From Topomyia yanbarensis (taxonomy: Eukaryota > Arthropoda > Insecta > Diptera > Culicidae): DNA of 64,000 nt. The first letter of the stretch is position 1; each line of letters begins with the position of its first letter. The stretch is from assembly GCF_030247195.1 (NCBI RefSeq), contig NC_080672.1, forward strand, positions 366,846,271 to 366,910,270, in the 5' to 3' direction. Both the position numbers and the translations under genes were made by a program. Below the pieces are notes generated by a model. The model searched no databases. It saw only the letters and a list, made by a program, of their open reading frames with translations, and was not told the DNA's origin. Positions 24,060 through 35,584 of this stretch are shown piece by piece.

Positions 24060-26560
24060 ACGAAACCGGAAGGCAATGACAGACACTGCAAAAGATGCAA
24101 TCGTGCCGATGCCGACGACAATATGGTTTATGATATGTGCGAATCGTAGATCCATTTCCAATGCGCCGATTCAGCGAATTCATTGCTGAGCCGGATAGAA
24201 GTTAGAAGTGCAACAGCTGTTTGACAGACTGGGTTGGTGTATCGAAGGTGGTGTATTATTCAATGAGTCGTCCGTAAGCAAGAGCAGTTAAGGTGAAGAT
24301 ATGTGGAAGCCAGTAACGCGCGCTTGTTGCTAAGCACCGACGCGCTTGTTTACGTCGAGAAAAAATGGAATTCGAAGTGAAAATTCAAACGCACAAATGA
24401 GAGTTTTCGGACATTTTCCTTCGGTCATCTGTACATTGGCAGAAAATTTGAAGTTTAGTTAGTAAACGATTAAAGTTTCGCGGTTGTTTTTTCAGTGGTG
24501 TGTGATTAAAGTGCATTTGACAAAGTGTTCTGAAAATGGGAAGAAGAAAAATAGAAGTGTTTTGAAAAGAAAACCCCAAGTGAAGAGGGGTAATATTTTC
24601 GCACAAAATATGAGCTACAGATGGAATTCCGTCAAAAACTCGGGTTGATTGTATAGGAAAATGTTCTAGCTTCCTCAAGTAGCAGTTTCGTGGTACACCG
24701 GCAAGGTTAGTGTATTGAAAAACGTGTTTTTATATTTGCTCATGTCAGATACATGGTTAGGCAGGGGAGATGGGTGTGTGCGGCGTAAGAGCTATGTTGT
24801 GGCTCGCATGTATAATGTCCTTAAGCATCGCAAAGGTTGCATCTCCGTTTACGACTTCCAGAGGAGCGTCGGAAGCTGAAAAAGAAGCGTGCGGAAGAAG
24901 AAATGAAAGCTAGGAGAATGGAAGAAGAAGCCAAACTGGAGACAATCGAAACGGACAGATCAGGTATCTGCTACGCCGCCATGATTTCAAAGCCAACATC
25001 TAAAACGTCGCGTTAAGGTCGATCCACAATAAGCAGATTCAATTTCAATTTTGTGATAGTCGAGTTCGGTTAATTTATTGGTGCACCATGGTGTAAAGTT
25101 TTTATTATTCGCCGACATCTCCAAAACAACACATTTCTTCAATTAATTGTCCATTATTTTCGCTTTTTAACAAATGTCTAAAAATGGAGTTATGCCGTAC
25201 GGTATCTGATTAGTGAAAATCGAGCTTCGAGCAAAGCGAGCAGTGCAATTTGAACTGTCAGTGGGGCCCATAATTTGTGTGCCCGCTGAGATGTTAACTT
25301 ATGTCAGTTCAATACAAATGGAATTGGGTTGCCATATACGTGGGACAGGTGTACTCAAGGCAGAGATGCGAATTGTTGCAAATCGGTAATGAAAATGATT
25401 CGGTAAGTAGGAAGAGCGAAGTAGAAGCGGATATGGGTGGGATGTGTCGAAGCGGATATGGGTGGGATGGTAAGCTGCGACCATTGCGAGTCGTGGTGAC
25501 ATTGTAGTTGCGTAGGTGTCTACGTTAGAGCATCGCAGAGCCAGACCAGGTTTTTTTCCTATCCCAACTACTGGCGGAAAGGTCTAAGTGGGTACAGGTT
25601 CCAGAACGAGGCTTGTTCAACTGCAGATGGAAAAACTGAAAGTGCAAAAGAAGCTAGCGCTCAAACGTACGGACATGTAACAGAAGAAGGAAAGCCGGAA
25701 TCAGTTGTACGAAACTTCAAGTCGAAACGGAGGCTCTCGAAGAAACTTTCCGGCAGCGCGAGCTGATGGAGTTTGCAACCGAGGACGATTACGAGTGAAG
25801 TGCGGTTTCGCTGCAAAGTGAGGCAGTGACGGAGATAACTCGACTATGGTGAGTCCCATGGATACAGAAACTGGGACTGTTCAGCAGTCCCAATGGCATC
25901 CGGGGCAGGCGTTAGACAAGAATGTCGTAAGCTACTAACTAGTGATAAGCGAACTTTTCTGAATAATCTAACAGATCCGTCTGCGTTAGGGTGTCACTAG
26001 TCTGCTAGATTCTCACCGGCCAGTGTTGGACCCTCACGTTTCACCGAGTGTAAGTGGTATAGAGATAGCTAAGCAGGAATACAGTTATTCCCCTCTCACA
26101 TTGCCTGAAAATGGATGGAAACATGTTAATCACCTTGCGGAATATCAAGCCCAAGACCTGAGAGTAGATCGCAACCTAAACCCGAGGGTGAATTGGAGTC
26201 TAACAGTAACAATTTTTAAGGCAATCCTGAGGATATCTGCTGCCGAGATCAGGTGGTTAATCTTTGCCTATATCAACAGGTCGTTTCTTATTAAGTGTTG
26301 AAGTCCAACCAATGCCAAAAGTAGCGACTTGTAATCAGGGTGGACAAGTGGGTAGAAGCGTTGGTCACTCGTTCTCGTATTTCAAAGGTCTTCCAATCAG
26401 GGAGTACGAAAACACATTGCTTGGAATTTTGATCTGTAACGACAATGCTCGTCTTACAGATCTTCTCGGTAGAAAGTATGGATGTGTAGACTGGAGTAGA
26501 ATGTCCAGAGCCTCTGGAAGCGCTATCCTACAAAAATCGACAAAGCGTTGACCAACACAA
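24060..26560 (+). pseudogene. BEL/Pao retrotransposon remnant: gag and protease pieces
   Basis: Several broken plus-strand frames resemble the N-terminal half of a BEL/Pao polyprotein. Around 24085-24170 a Cys-rich segment ('HCKRCNRADADDNMVY', then 'CES..IHFQCA') resembles the PHD-like finger at the start of mosquito BEL gag. Highly charged, coiled-coil-like stretches follow at 24850-24990 and 25625-25800. Around 26370-26460 the phrase 'EYENTLLGILICNDNARLT' looks like the segment after the BEL protease. Stops and frameshifts are numerous. The order finger, coiled coil, protease supports the call. No reverse transcriptase follows. A TTAA-flanked insert splits it at 24292-24820. Not a functional gene. 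Confidence 0.55.
24292..24820 (+). mobile_element. TTAA-flanked insertion, 529 bp (long form)
   Basis: This block begins 'ggtgaagatatgtgg' and ends 'tgtataatgtcc', with TTAA immediately on both sides (24288-24291 and 24821-24824). It matches 18768-19113 in the opposite orientation over its ends. It sits between the finger and coiled-coil parts of the BEL gag remnant, so it inserted after that element. No ORF of note is present (a 97-codon minus frame has no motif). Confidence 0.65.
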
Positions 26561-26739
26561 CGGCTCGAGGTGGGACTAGTGAGGAAATATGAATGCTGCG
26601 AGCTTTCTGTAAGCTATCCGTTGACAGCTCGGCGCTTGCAGTGCTTGGAGCGACCAAAAACCCGGTAATTGGGGCGAAAAGCGGACATCGTATAGTGAAG
26701 AGATGGATTGTAAACCCTGGTCAGGAGTTGGTAGCTTTC

Positions 26740-26935
26740 ATGCACTAAGACGAAGAAGATCTACGCTTTGAAAGTCAATATCAGAACCACCAGGACCGAT
26801 CAGTTCACCCATCAAGTAAGAAGCTGTCTAAGTCTGACCATAAAATCCTTGTCTGGCAAGCGATTCGCAAGTGTGGCCTCCAAAATCGAATTTTGCTCAT
26901 CTGATGGTATCATGAAGCCCCGGCACTGTTCAACC
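26740..26935 (+). pseudogene. Tc1/mariner transposase fragment
   Basis: In the plus frame the phrase 'KILVWQAIRKCGLQNRIF' matches the segment of ITm/mariner transposases that reads 'YLIWQAICSCGLRSEPF' in the copies elsewhere in this window. Sequence on both sides is decayed. Neither the catalytic Asp pair nor the termini were found, so only a short fragment survives. Confidence 0.55.
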
Positions 26936-26948
26936 ATGGCATTTATTT

Positions 26949-27066
26949 TTATTGTGGTAAAAAAATATTTTAAACATTTTGTTTCCAAATGTAAAATGAG
27001 GCTTATATTTGGAATATAATTGAGACCAGCTATAGAGATGATAAATTCATCAAATTTTACCACAAT
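26949..27066. mobile_element. Possible 118-bp MITE
   Basis: The ends 'tattgtggtaaaa' and 'ttttaccacaata' are inverted over about 13 bases, with AT-rich filler between. It lies immediately after the transposase fragment. Weak evidence. Confidence 0.35.
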
Positions 27067-28554
27067 ACTGTTCTAAAGCAACATAAGAGTTATGTCCCCT
27101 AGATCTCGTTTCAAAACATCGCAGCACGATTCGACTTCATCGGAGTCAACCATTTCGTGCGTAAATGACTCAATCCATCATTACCCCATTCACCGAACCA
27201 ACCTGTATACAATGCGATGATGTATTGCCATACAATTGCGCCGGTCACAAAACTCAGTCGAAAGACATCTGTACTGTCCCAAAACATCACGCTCGAGGCA
27301 GGTTAACCGTCAACGTTTTTCAGTTCTCCCACACCTGTCAAATTGTAATAAATTCCTCTCCGTCATATATGTACAATCCCTTCCCCTGCCTACTTGTCTC
27401 CTGCTCAATATCTCCCACTCGGATTCCGCATTCCACCCGCGATAATCCATCTAGTCATCCATTGTTTGCAGCTACCACACATTCATCCCCTCACACCCTA
27501 CGGGAAAGCACGGTCCAACCCAGCAGTAGGTTGATTGATTACATTTAACTTATATACTAATATATCAAATCCCCCCGCGCGCGCACATCAGCCTCCTGGT
27601 CCAACCCGGCCAACACTCAAGATCAACCGTCGTGTCGGTCGCGTCACAGTGCAAGTAAACTTTTCAAAAATAACTCAAAAGCAACGCGAATCGGGACACG
27701 ACTTCTACCGACAACATCGTATCGCGACACCCAACGTTTAGGTAAGGTACCTACTTTTATTTAGTTATTTTTTAATTTTTTTTTCGGCGAACACAGCGCA
27801 TTGTAGCGACTCTCTTCAATTGAAAGTGGAACATGGAATCCCACTCTCGGTTTGCATCGTCACCAAAATAGAAAATCGTCATTATTTTCCATAGGTGTTC
27901 CCTTCCTTTTCCTCCCTGCTCCTGTTTTGGTGCAACGATTCGTCGGTTGGTTGGATGATGCGGTGCCTTGCACAGAGAGGATTTAGTTGCAGCAGCAGGC
28001 AGGCTGCAATAAGATGACAAATTTATGTCACCTTGTTTCAACTTACCCCCGACTACCCTACGTCGGGAAGAGATGACCTTCCCACTGGCAGCATTGGGGA
28101 AGTTCCTCCCGTTCCCGGGTTGGTTGGTTGGTTGGTTTGCCAGCGGACCGCGGTCGACTTGGTAGCCAGACAGTTCCGGGTAATTGAGAAAACTAATTAG
28201 AAGGTTAATTATAAAGCAAGTTACTCTTTCGATGGTTTTCTTTTCTTTTCGTTTGTGCTCCGTCGCGTAGACTTGTGTTGTGCTACTGCTTGACTTTTTA
28301 TTGTACATGTTTTATTTCAGGATTTCTTGGATTGTAAAAGTTACAAAGATTTTGGTCAACCGAGTGGAAGTGGAATGTCATATAATTAGTTTGTATATTT
28401 TGCATTGAAATACGCCAAAATTAGAGTCTGTGTATTATTAGAGCACACAGTACAGAAGAATACGCAACACTGCAATAAACATGACGACTACTTCATTGTT
28501 TCTGGCAACCACAGTTTTGGCTGGACTTTGACAAAGATGATGTTTTAAATATAA
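27067..28554. other. Host-like non-coding DNA, nothing recognised
   Basis: This stretch is somewhat G+C-richer. Frames of 127 codons (plus) and 178 codons (minus, 27772-28308) are present but have Ser/Thr- or Asn/Gln-biased composition and no motif. No shared repeat was noticed. Confidence 0.4.
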
Positions 28555-28689
28555 AGAAAAAACGCGGAGAGAAAACAGTAAATTTGGCTGCACGGTTTAC
28601 CAAGTTATTTTGTCTGGTAGCTTTGACAAAGAGGAGTTTTGTGTTAACATGTAGTTTTAATAAATGCTTGACGAATTTCTTTTGTGTCA
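28555..28689 (+). repeat. Dispersed repeat, copy at 59.95 kb
   Basis: About 130 bases from 'cggagagaaaa' to 'aatgcttgacgaat' match 59960-60085 in the same orientation with scattered differences. It abuts the LTR-like repeat copy 2. Confidence 0.6.
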
Positions 28690-29775
28690 GTGTAACAATT
28701 TAACACTGGGGAAATATACCTATTTTTGCGTACTTTCTCCGTAGAGTGTAGAGTTTGTTTTGACATTGTTTTCACAGCTGTTCTGTACCGTTCATTTTTA
28801 GTTCTAAATTTTTGTTCATTTTCGCGTTTGTGAACGATTTTGTTCGTGCAGCTTGGTTAGATAAATTTGATAAGTAACACAGGGTTTAGATAGGTTATCA
28901 CTCTGCTCTTGCTGTAAAAGTTTGCTGGCTATGCTGTACCATAGGGATGACAGTTGTGCGGTGATACGTTTTTTTGCTCTTTGTTTTGGTGGAGAGAGAG
29001 AATGCGGCCATTGTAGGTAAGAAAGTGACGGACCACGGCATCGAACAGATGTCCGGATAAGTGTTGTCTTTTTTCGGGACAGTTGTCCGCCACTGGAAGA
29101 AAGTGACGGACCACGGTAACAACCAGATGTCCACAGAATTATTGTAGTTTTTCGGGACAGCTTCCTGCCACCGTAACAACCATTAAATGCGCGTGTGCGA
29201 CGGAAGATTCCTGTCGAAAGTGTCCGAAAGTCCGTGGTACGGATGCTCGTCGGATAACGGAAGCAAATTACCAAGGAGCCGCTCGATTCCCCGGCTAAAT
29301 ACAAAAGACACAAGTGACACCAGTAAGCGAAAACTGTTTTTACTGTGGAGGATCAGTCGAACGAGCTGAGCTCTCCCCCACAGTTAACCGTCAAGGAGAA
29401 CGAAGCATGGCGGACAAAGGTTCTCGCTGGGAAGTGGACCGCGGTGCCTTCTGGGATCGTTTACGGTGAGTAGATGATCCAGCGATTCGTCACCAACGTC
29501 GCAAGGGAGCTTCCCACAAAAGAGCAAAGCTCACCTGCCTAATGAAACGCCAAGGACAGCAGCCGGAGCAGTCATACCGATATACCGGGATAGCTCGGCC
29601 GTTGTAGTCCCGGCTAGTTGGACGAAACCGCCAATTTACCGCCACCAGCAGTAGTATCAAACCGAAGTGTGCAATAGTAGAGAGTGGGTGAATAAACACG
29701 GTAAGATAATCTTCTTGTTTGTGTTGCGAATATCCAAAATTCAATTGGAAGCACCTTGGCCGCCCTGTTTAATAA
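28690..29775 (+). repeat. LTR-like ~1-kb dispersed repeat, copy 2
   Basis: This shares the start ('gtaacaatttaacactgggg') and internal blocks of the family described at 4944, and ends degenerately around 'ccttggccgccctg'. It contains an internal near-duplication: a ~70-base block with 'aagtgacggaccacgg' occurs at 29020-29090 and 29100-29165. Frames inside (165, 93, 84 codons, minus) are not conserved between copies. Confidence 0.55.
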
Positions 29776-29826
29776 GGTTTGTAAAGTTTATTCTCCACAA
29801 ATCTTTTCTGGGCCGTCTAAACCAGT

Positions 29827-29997
29827 GTGTATGTAAGGAGAGTGGCGACAACTATCAAGATTATCTGTCGGTGTCATTCCTACACGAATAAACGACCTCT
29901 CCGAATACATGTACTTGATTCATTTAGAATGACACTGAGAAATAATTATTGTTTCATTTTTGACAGTAACTGCAGTCGTCACTCTCGTTACATACAC
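29827..29997. mobile_element. Foldback MITE, 171 bp, 23-bp termini
   Basis: Positions 29827-29849 and 29975-29997 are reverse complements with two mismatches, beginning 'gtgtatgtaa'. An inner inverted pair (around 'gtgtcattc' and 'gaatgacac') adds to the fold. Relative at 23479-23645. Confidence 0.7.
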
Positions 29998-30129
29998 TTT
30001 GTTTTAAATGCAAGGGCGTAGTATTGGGAGGAGGTTACAAAGCTCCCTCCCCTGTAATATTTTATTGATAGAATTTATGAATAGAATTCTCTGTTTTTTG
30101 CAGAAGTTATCTTCTGAGAATATTTCCCC

Positions 30130-31520
30130 TTGTAGTGAACATGGGAGACAGACCTCAGCACCTACCGGTTGGCTCATTGTTGAGGTTAGCTCTACCGCCG
30201 AGGACTACATCGAGTAAATCGCGACGTAACGGGGAGCTAAATAGCTCTCTTGCATCGTGACAAAACTGGGAGCCGCCAATTGGTTCACGAATCGGACATT
30301 GGTACCGTGTAAATTCTGGGATCTAAATTGCTCAAGGAAACGGGTATCCAATTCGGGAGAAATTCCGCTGCCCGGGGAACTCTCAGTCGGGTTAAGGTGA
30401 GTTTACAGTCGGGGACTATCGAAGTATATCGCAATAAAGTTGGCAACTAACGGGCTCACGGAGTAGATCTCGATAAATTCAGTGTGAGCTAAATGGCTCA
30501 AGGAAACGGGTATCAGCTTCGAGTGAAATTCCGCTATTGGGAAACTCTCAGTCGGGTTAAGGTGAGTCTAGCGCCGGGTACTATCAGAGCAAATCGCGAC
30601 AAAGCTGGGAACTAAATAGCTAACGGAAATCGGAGCTAAATGGTTTGCGGTAATTTACGAGCGAAGTTCTGAGCTAAATCTATATAGCTTAAGAGATGGA
30701 GTCAAACCATTTCATAGATCAAGCGAGACTCCGAGCTAACTGCAGAAAACAACTAACCGAAAGGTTTCATGATCGCCAAAATCAAGGGCGCCATAATGTG
30801 CAACTGTTACGCACTTCCAAGTTGGAGAAGTTCAGTCTAGTGTTGGAACAGTTAACCGAGTTGAGTAACCAACATAAGCGGATGTATGCTGCAGGAAGCT
30901 CTAGTGAAAATTGGCGATACACCTCGGCACCTACCGGTTGACTCGTTGGGGAGGCTAGATTTACCGTTGAGGACTACATAGATACATAGATCGCGAAGAA
31001 ACGGGGAGCTAAAGAGCTCACTTGCACCGTGACAAAACCGGGAACCGCCTATTGGAAATATCCGAGTAGACCAATGAATTCAGGCAGCTAAATGGCTTAA
31101 GGAAACAGGTATCAGTTTCGGGAGAAATTCCTCTGCCGGGGTACTCTCAGTCGGATTAAGTTATGTTTACCGCCCGGGACTATCCGAGTAGATCGCGACA
31201 ATGCTGGGAACTAACCGGCTCACGGAAGTAGATCTCGACAAATTCTGGAAGTTAAATGGTCAGATTCGGAAAAAATTTCGCTGCCGGGGAACTCTCAGTC
31301 GGGTTAAGGTGAGTTTACCGCCGGGGACTATCGAAGTAGATTGCGACAATGCAGGGCACAAATTGCTCATGGTATCAGGAGCTAAATGTCTCACTGAGAG
31401 GAGAGCTAAAAAGCTCACGAAAACGGGAGCTATCTGGCTCACAGAAACCAGAGCTAAATGACATGCGATAACATACCGCTGGGTAATATCCGAGTGAAGT
31501 TCTGGGCTAAATGCACACTA
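30130..31520. repeat. Degenerate array of a palindromic 'gagctaaatggctc' motif
   Basis: At least thirteen variants of 'gagctaaatRgctc' occur here, for example near 30236, 30488, 30610, 31008, 31085, 31250, 31378 and 31404. They sit within longer units. The block 'ctctcagtcgggttaaggtg' recurs near 30380, 30547 and 31290, with a variant near 31143. A larger block with 'cacctaccggttggctc' recurs near 30160 and 30923, about 770 bases apart. Many motif copies are self-complementary. The array leads directly into the R1-clade remnant and related units reappear after it, so it may be that element's untranslated sequence. Frames inside lack known motifs. Confidence 0.65.
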
Positions 31521-31569
31521 CAAGTGCATTCTAAGTTTTAAGTAGGGCTTCAAAGTGCCATAAAACATC

Positions 31570-34019
31570 AATTGTTATTAGGGCGAAGATAGTTATGAAA
31601 AGCGAGGGCAGCTGTTACGTTCCTTCAAGGTGGACAGTAGAGCAGTTCAACCTAAGGCTAGAGCAGTTAATCGGACGGAAGACGGGTAGTCATTGATGGT
31701 GACTTCAAAGCCTGGAATGTGGAGTGGGGCAGTAGAGCAACCAACACAAGAGGGTGTATCCTGCAGGAATCTCTAGCGAAGCTAGACGTGCAATGAAGGT
31801 TCCGTTAGCACATTTCGGAAACACGGGAGTCCATCATCAACGTCACAGTCCATAGCCCTTCACTGACGGTGAACATGGATTGAAGAGTATGCGAGAAGTC
31901 TACGCACAGCGACCACCAGGTGATTCGCTACCGTATCGTCCAGCAGAACACTGCTGCAGCCTTCAACGAAGATCCATTTGTGGAGGCACTCCGACGGACA
32001 GCAGGATCGGGAACGTTGACGCGGCTGGTCTAACAAGGAGGATTGTGCCGGTTTGTGACGCCAGAATGCCGCGAATATTGGAGTCACGCAGTAGACGGAG
32101 TTCAGCTTACTGGTGGAACGAGACGCTCAGTACGCTACGTGCTGTTTGTCTCAGAGCCAGAAGGCGGGCGCAGAGAGCAGGATCGGAGAAGAAGAGAGAA
32201 GTACAAGGCGGCGTTTCGGGACGCTAGGACCGTTGTAAAACGGGGGATCAAGTTTGGCAATCCAGAGTGCCATAAGGAGCTGGGCAGAGAAGTAGACGCC
32301 AATCCCTGGGGGTGCATACCGAGTCGAAAATGTAAGGCCCATCGCCGCCAGCTGAAATGGTAAGCCCTGGTCAGCTAAATATCATCGTTGAGGGTCTCTT
32401 CCCGAAGCAATATCCAGCAACCGTATTGCAAAGAAGGAGGACACGGACGATTGGCACGTGACTAATGACGAACTAGCAGAATCGTTGATGCGACTAAAAT
32501 CAAAGAAAGCCGCCAGTCCGGATGGAACACCAAACGTGGCATTGAAAGCTACGATCCTGATATATGCGGATAAGTTCAGCATGGTGCTTAAATAATGGTA
32601 ACTTCCGCGAATTGTGGAAGGTACAGAAACTAGTGTTGCTGCCAAAACCAGGGAAGCGTTCGGGTGATATGTTTGGTGGACACACTCGGCAAACTCCCTG
32701 AAAAAATTATTCTTAACAGGCTTACTAAATGAATGGAGGGTGAACGCGAACTGTCCAAGATGTAGTTCGAATTCCGCAAAGGAGTATCGACAGTGGAGGC
32801 TTTTCGAACAATGCTCGAGAGTGCTGAGAAAGTATCTAAATACCAAGTGAAGGGGAGTGATTAAGATAGACGTGAATAATGCGTTCAACAGTGTCAGCTG
32901 GGAAGCCATCGCTGCCGAGAATGATCATACCAGATCCTGAAGAGCTACTTCCAGAGCAGAATGCTGCTGTACTAGACGAACGAAGGGCAGAAGTCAATGC
33001 AAGTCACAGCGGGCGTTCATCAGGGCTCCATTCTCGTTGCTCAACTCTTTGGAACGGGATGTACGATAGGGTTTTGACACTGCGGCTTCCCAGAAAAGGG
33101 GAAAATCGTGGGTTTCGCGGACGACGTGTCACCAACGGTGTCGATAACGGAGACTATAAACGCGATCGAGAGCTGGATGAACGGGTCTAACTTCAGATAG
33201 TTCACCACAAGATGGAGATGTTGTCGATCAGCAACTGCAAAGCAGTTCAGCGGATGCTGATCGACGTTGGAGGGTAATAAGCGACGACCGGTTGAGCCTT
33301 AACAATTCGTTCGACTACGCCTGTGAAAGATCGGCGAAAGCAACGAACGGAATAGCTAGGACCATGCCAAAAATCGGCGGTCTAATCGGTTAGCTAGTGT
33401 TTCGTCGTCGATACTACGATATGGCGTTCCTACCTGGAGTGCGGTGCTGAAAACCAAGCGAAACCGCGAAAAGTTCAACAGGACATTCCGACTGATGGCT
33501 GCACGAGTCGCGAGCGCGTACGGAACAATATCATCGAAGGCATGATGATCCCCATCTGCATCGCCCTGGCGGAGGATATCAAGTGCTACAATCGGGGGAT
33601 ACACCAGAAACGTGAGGAAGATGGTGAGAATCGATTCGATGGCGGAGTGGCAACCTAACGGCTTATCGTAAACTGGGTCGACGTGGGTCAAATCAAAGCA
33701 CAGAGAGGTGAACTTCCACTTGACACAGCTTCGGTGGGGCCACGGCTGCGTCAGGAAGCATCTTCATCGGTTCGGGCATGCAACGTACCCGTTGTGTCTG
33801 GCGTGTGAGAACATCGAGGAGACACCGGAACATGTGGTCTTCGTATATCCGAGGTGCAAAGCGACACGTAGGGAGATGCTTGAAACTGGAAGGCCGGACT
33901 TCAACCCGGATAATGTCGTCTACAAAATGAAAAGCGACGTAATCACGTGGAACGCGGTCAGCAGAGTGGTGACGCATATCATGGCTGCCTCACAGCCGGG
34001 AAACTCGCCGCAGGAGTAG
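31570..34019 (+). pseudogene. R1-clade non-LTR retrotransposon remnant (EN, RT, C-terminal finger)
   Basis: Plus-strand frames spell out the order of an R1-type ORF2. An endonuclease piece near 31690-31860 has 'DGDFKAWNVEWGSRATN'. The start of the RT fingers near 32500-32550 reads 'SPDGTPNVALKA'. RT motif A at 32860-32889 has 'KIDVNNAFNSVSW', and 'GFADDV' lies at 33110-33127. The thumb region at 33410-33545 has 'ILRYGVPTWS' and 'RVASAYGTISS'. A C-terminal Cys/His segment at 33740-33860 reads 'FHLTQLRWGHGCVRKHLHRF', then 'CLACENIEETPEHVVF'. At least a dozen stops and frameshifts interrupt it, and the polymerase palm is partly deleted between motifs. Inactive. The clade is assigned by motif resemblance. 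Confidence 0.8.
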
Positions 34020-34580
34020 CTACATCTACCGCTTGGGATTAGCCGAGTAGACCGCTACAGAACACCGGGTATGGGCCGTAGGAGCGCCAGCGAACTGAAC
34101 GCCACGCTCCACCCGGAATCGCCTGACTGACCACGGCTCTTTATCGGTAGGTCCGAATAAAATCGAAAAAAAATAATCGGTGTCGGAAGAACTTCTTCAG
34201 CGAGGAACTTTCCGTCGACGTAAACAAGATTCATCGCCGAGGACTAGACTGAGTATATCACGACGAGACACCACCTGTTGTGGGTCGTCGGGGCAGCAGC
34301 GAACTGAACACCGGCACCTGGCTGGTTGGCTCGGTTTCTTAAGATCTGCTCTTGTCGACGTGAACTAGGTCCACCGTCTGGGACTAGACCGACCAGTTCG
34401 CGATAAAGTTGGGAGTTGAATGGCTCAACGAAGTGGTGCTAAAGGGCGCGAGAAGACGGCCAAAGAGTTGAAAGAATTTGCGGTGCTGGATGGCACTGGA
34501 GAGGGAGCCAAAGTACTCAAGAAGTTGTGGTGTTGAATGGCACAAGGGAGCCACGTAAATAGCCAGTAAATTGGACAATC
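34020..34580. repeat. Palindromic-motif array, downstream part
   Basis: Units related to the 30.1-31.5 kb array recur after the R1 remnant. 'gggactagaccgaccagttcgcgataaagttgg' is a variant of the upstream 'gggactatcgaagtagatcgcgac' block (each quoted only in part), and 'cacctggctggttggctc' appears near 34315. A possible continuation near 34430-34580 repeats 'ttgaatggcacaaggga'-type words. Confidence 0.5.
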
Positions 34581-34799
34581 TGCAGGTTACCGTCCAGATT
34601 GGCCTCTTAGGGGCAGAGCACTAATTCTCGTTCTACAGTTAGTATTCGTACTGCCATGCAGAAATTGACTACTTGGTGGGGATGGCTGAAAACTGATGGT
34701 GAGTCGAGGAGAGGTGTCTATCGAAGGAACAAACTACAAAGTAGTTAGACTAGCGTGGGCGTTGTCCACATAAAATAACCCCTTTCCGAAGTAATGCCG

Positions 34800-35370
34800 T
34801 AAGGTAGTGCCATGTGTAAGTAGAAGCTTCCCACTATTTGGGTTGTTGTTTTCCCGGCAGACACTTTTGACAGGGTGCCCAAGGTACCTCTACTGGGAAT
34901 CCCGGATTTTCGTATCCACAAAGAAGAGAAAAAAAGAAAACAGCCCAATTTTAACTAACCTTGCCCTAATCCTCTACTCTTTCGCTGACTCCACAGCAAT
35001 TGTTGGTGGATAGGCTGAGCGATTTCTTTCGGACTTTCGCTGGAGTATATTTTTCATCCGCACACACGGGTAATCCCGCTGGGCACGATTTTGACACGTG
35101 GATTCTCTCTGCGAAGTCGTCCCTCTCAAGGTTACAATCGATCTCTCTTTTCGTTCGCCGAATAACCAAAACAAACCCCGGCATCCACCACCGCCACTTG
35201 CTGAATTGCGGTATTCAGCGCTAGTTTTTGGTAGCAAATGGAAAGTTCTAGCCTACCTAAGCCCTACATTTTTATTTACAAACATGTAACAAAATTTTTC
35301 TAACCTAGCTAGACATAAACGTTCATGTCAACGAATTCAAACAAAAATCTAACGAAAAATATGAACGTAG
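34800..35370 (-). repeat. LTR-like dispersed repeat, copy 3 (short)
   Basis: Read on the minus strand it follows the family order but lacks about 500 internal bases. It starts near 35370 and ends near 34810 with 'ttacacatggc'. Shared blocks include 'ggttattcggcgaacg'-type sequence and the 'ccttgggcaccctg' terminal block. No conserved ORF. Confidence 0.55.
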
Positions 35371-35431
35371 TGGATAGTGGTGAGTAAATAAGCTGAATCC
35401 CTCTGGATAAGACTGACCATCTTCATCGTCT

Positions 35432-35573
35432 GTTTACCATTTATCTGTCAGTGTCGTTTCAATCGAGCATGAGACCTATTAAAAACACTGAATCCGAAGA
35501 AAATCGCTTCGAATCCTTCTCGAACGAGGACCATTGACAGGTCTCGTGCTCGATTGAAATGACACTGACAGAT
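35432..35573. mobile_element. Foldback MITE with 35-bp inverted arms
   Basis: Positions 35443-35477 and 35539-35573 are reverse complements with two mismatches ('atctgtcagtgtc...agacct'). The extension 'gtttaccattt' is present only on the left. Relative at 23279-23427. Related 'gataaatggtaaac' words also occur near 36650. Confidence 0.7.
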
Positions 35574-35584
35574 TGTAAGTAGGG

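Noticed and set aside
25423..25469. Short tandem duplication of a 22-base unit
   Set aside because: Only two units ('gaagcggatatgggtggg'); an ordinary slippage event within a decayed transposon.
27772..28308. 178-codon minus-strand frame
   Set aside because: Asn/Gln/Ser-biased, no domain, and it overlaps open frames elsewhere in the same block.
30130..31520. CRISPR-like or satellite array
   Set aside because: Repeats are degenerate, spacers are not unique and the host is an animal. It is described as a transposon-associated array instead.
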